Origin: Helopsaltes ochotensis
Lineage: Eukaryota; Chordata; Aves; Passeriformes; Locustellidae
Direction of reading: 5' to 3'
Length of the DNA stretch: 64,000 nt
Assembly: GCA_013400155.1 (NCBI GenBank)
Contig: VXBM01000097.1
Location: forward strand, 1-64,000
Positions 62,344 to 64,000 of the stretch are shown here, in pieces. How positions within the stretch are numbered: the first letter of the stretch is position 1; every line of letters starts with the position of its first letter. Under the pieces are notes generated by a model. That model did no database searches and was not told the DNA's origin. It was given only the letters and a program-made list of their open reading frames with translations. A program made the translations under genes and the position numbers.

Positions 62344-62383
62344 AACTGCTACTCCTTACTCTCTCAAGTAAGGAGTAGCAGTT
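62344..62383. repeat. Perfect 17-bp inverted repeat (hairpin, 6-base loop)
   Basis: AACTGCTACTCCTTACT (62344-62360) and its exact reverse complement AGTAAGGAGTAGCAGTT (62367-62383) flank CTCTCA. A transcript of either strand would form a perfect 17-bp stem. It is shorter than a typical microRNA precursor and has no recognised transposon ends. A template-switch mutation, a remnant of a small inverted element or a functional RNA stem are the options. Confidence 0.95.
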
Positions 62384-64000
62384 TCTATGCTTCATTCTGA
62401 TCCACTGAAGCTCCAAATTCCAAGTTGCAGTAAAAAGGAAAAACAAAAGCATGGTTTCATACCACCTCAGAGATGCCAGTGGAATAACTAATTTGGTCCT
62501 CTTGGTGATCTTCTTCCATGTTTCCAAGTCAAGACTGATTTGAGCAAGACATCAACTCAGAGAAAATTAAATGCAGTTTTTATTAATTGTGATAATTTAA
62601 AAAAACTTGTTTTTGTCTCAGTCTCCTGAGTTTGTCTGATGTTTTTCTCTCAGACAAAGGGGTCAGTGCCAGAACGGATGTCAAACAACGTAACATGAAA
62701 CGTTAATGATGATTTGCATATTGTTTTGTTTATCATCATGTTTCTCATCAGGTTTCCATCTCCCCACTGACTCTCTCAGGATGAGTGTGTGCTTTCCATG
62801 TTGGTTGGAGGCTTTCCTCCACCCTCTGGTTTTGGCCAAGGCACCTGCAATGTCAGGAGGCCTTGGGCTCTCTCAAGAAAGGGAAACAACACAATTTTGT
62901 TAATGCAACATCCTTTAATCTACAATTAAACAGAAATAGATGGATCCTCAGCTATGGCAGAGGTTATCCCCACACAGATGCCAGAATGAATGAGTCCACT
63001 GGACAGCTGTAATTAGGTCCAGGCAGTAATCCCTGCCAGCTGTTGCACACATGTGCACATCAGAAGCATTTATAGTTTGGGAAGGTTAACAGGCAACATC
63101 TAAGAAAGTCCTCCTCTCTTTGCCCACAAAACAACCCCTTCAGGGGGTTGTAGTACTAAGGTCTGTTGATTTCTAAATAACTCTCCAAATAATTTGAATC
63201 TAAAGATTTCAGGTGATAAAGTGTAATGGTCTGCAGAAGTGAATAGATGATGCACACCTCAGAGCCTGATTTTGATCTAAGTTACCCTGTCCAAGTTACA
63301 CTGCTGTAAATCAGGAGTGGCTTTCAGAAGAGAGATACAACAGAGAAATGAGGCAGGAAACAATGCTCTGAACAGGCAGAGCTTGCAGGTTTGCCAACAG
63401 GGTTGCCAGGAAGGGCAGGTGCTCTGCAGACTGAGGTCACGGTGGCTGCTTCTCTGCAGATGAGTTACAATGGGCTTTATAGCAACCTCTCCAATCCCAG
63501 GGGAGAAAGTCCTCTAGAAGATTCTCCAGGGACCATCCTGGGACCACAAGCTTTGGTTGACTGGGAGAAAAGGTGCTGGAGCCTGAACTCTGGTCCCTTC
63601 TGCCTTCTTGGAAGGGGCAGGGAAAGCCCCTCCTGTTGCATTGGCAGAGGCGGTCCCTATCGAATATGGGAAATAGGTGTGCAGAAGGTGCTTTTGACTT
63701 TGTGCACTCAACTGCAGATGTTCTCATAGACTCCAGAAAGGAAAGAAATTCCTCTGAGGCAGATTCTGTCATCCTAAACCAAGTAAGATGCACAGGAAAA
63801 TCCTGTAAAATTTACTTAAATGAGGATTACTGTGCTTGAGCCCAGCCATTTGTCACTACACTTCTTCACCTTGTTGAAACCCCAGATATTCTAAGTTGAA
63901 CATAGCCCATTCTTTTGCTGAACTCCAGGCACATGTATATAACAAATATATATAACAAAGTGGAGTTATACTGGATGTTTGGTATAATCTTACAGTTCAA
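62384..64000. other. Non-coding sequence, no gene seen
   Basis: Open frames up to 118 codons near 63400-63840 lie on both strands and overlap. None has a recognisable domain or splice support. No repeat was recognised up to the end of the window. Confidence 0.5.

Noticed and set aside
1..64000. Bacterial or phage-type systems, CRISPR arrays, operons
   Set aside because: No regularly spaced direct repeats, no dense same-strand ORFs and no ribosome binding sites. CR1 elements and CpG islands mark the DNA as vertebrate.

Overview
The window looks like nuclear DNA from a bird, and almost all of it is non-coding. The best evidence is a set of CR1-type LINE fragments. Several end in the CR1 3' tail, with the 'contracted to a few kilobases or less' 5' truncation typical of avian genomes, and one old fragment keeps a clear in-frame piece of the reverse-transcriptase ORF. 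Two old tRNA-derived, MIR-like SINE remnants fit a sauropsid genome. Nothing looks bacterial or phage-like: there are no dense ORFs, ribosome binding sites, operons or CRISPR arrays. The longest open frames (up to 189 codons) are what chance gives in 64 kb, so they are not annotated as genes.

Layout. The window opens in a GC- and CpG-rich block (1 to about 120) that looks like the end of a CpG-island promoter or untranslated first exon. It is followed by one credible small coding exon (405-497) with a good acceptor, an ATG in context and a donor. I cannot name the gene and could not chain further exons. From 0.5 to 11.5 kb the DNA is AT-rich intron-like or intergenic sequence with one SINE and an AT quasi-palindrome. 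At 11.54-11.89 kb lies an isolated CpG island with a near-consensus CTCF motif. From 12 to 25 kb there are T/G-rich low-complexity tracts, a predicted G-quadruplex and a 24-bp near-palindrome. At 24.75-25.07 kb there is a possible promoter and first exon.

From 26.0 to 27.2 kb there is an apparently nested pair of CR1 insertions. A long (AAC)n/poly-A tract with a single undetermined base (28,428) follows, then a SINE at 32.4 kb, an ancient CR1 ORF2 fragment at 35.5 kb, and a GC-rich CpG cluster with a second CTCF-like site at 36.5-37.1 kb. An enhancer-like cluster with an RFX X-box and homeodomain-type sites sits at 40.78-40.92 kb. A 73-base poly-T/C8 tract lies at 42.9 kb, with several simple repeats from 45 to 49 kb. 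Further CR1 pieces lie at 44.3, 51.1 and 55.8-56.2 kb. One candidate terminal exon (53,197-53,355) has a strong acceptor, and a perfect 17-bp inverted repeat lies at 62.34 kb.

I found no new multi-gene biological system. The points most worth checking are the perfect hairpin at 62.34 kb, the isolated CpG island with its CTCF site, the nested CR1 pair, the enhancer-like cluster and the two candidate exon/promoter loci.
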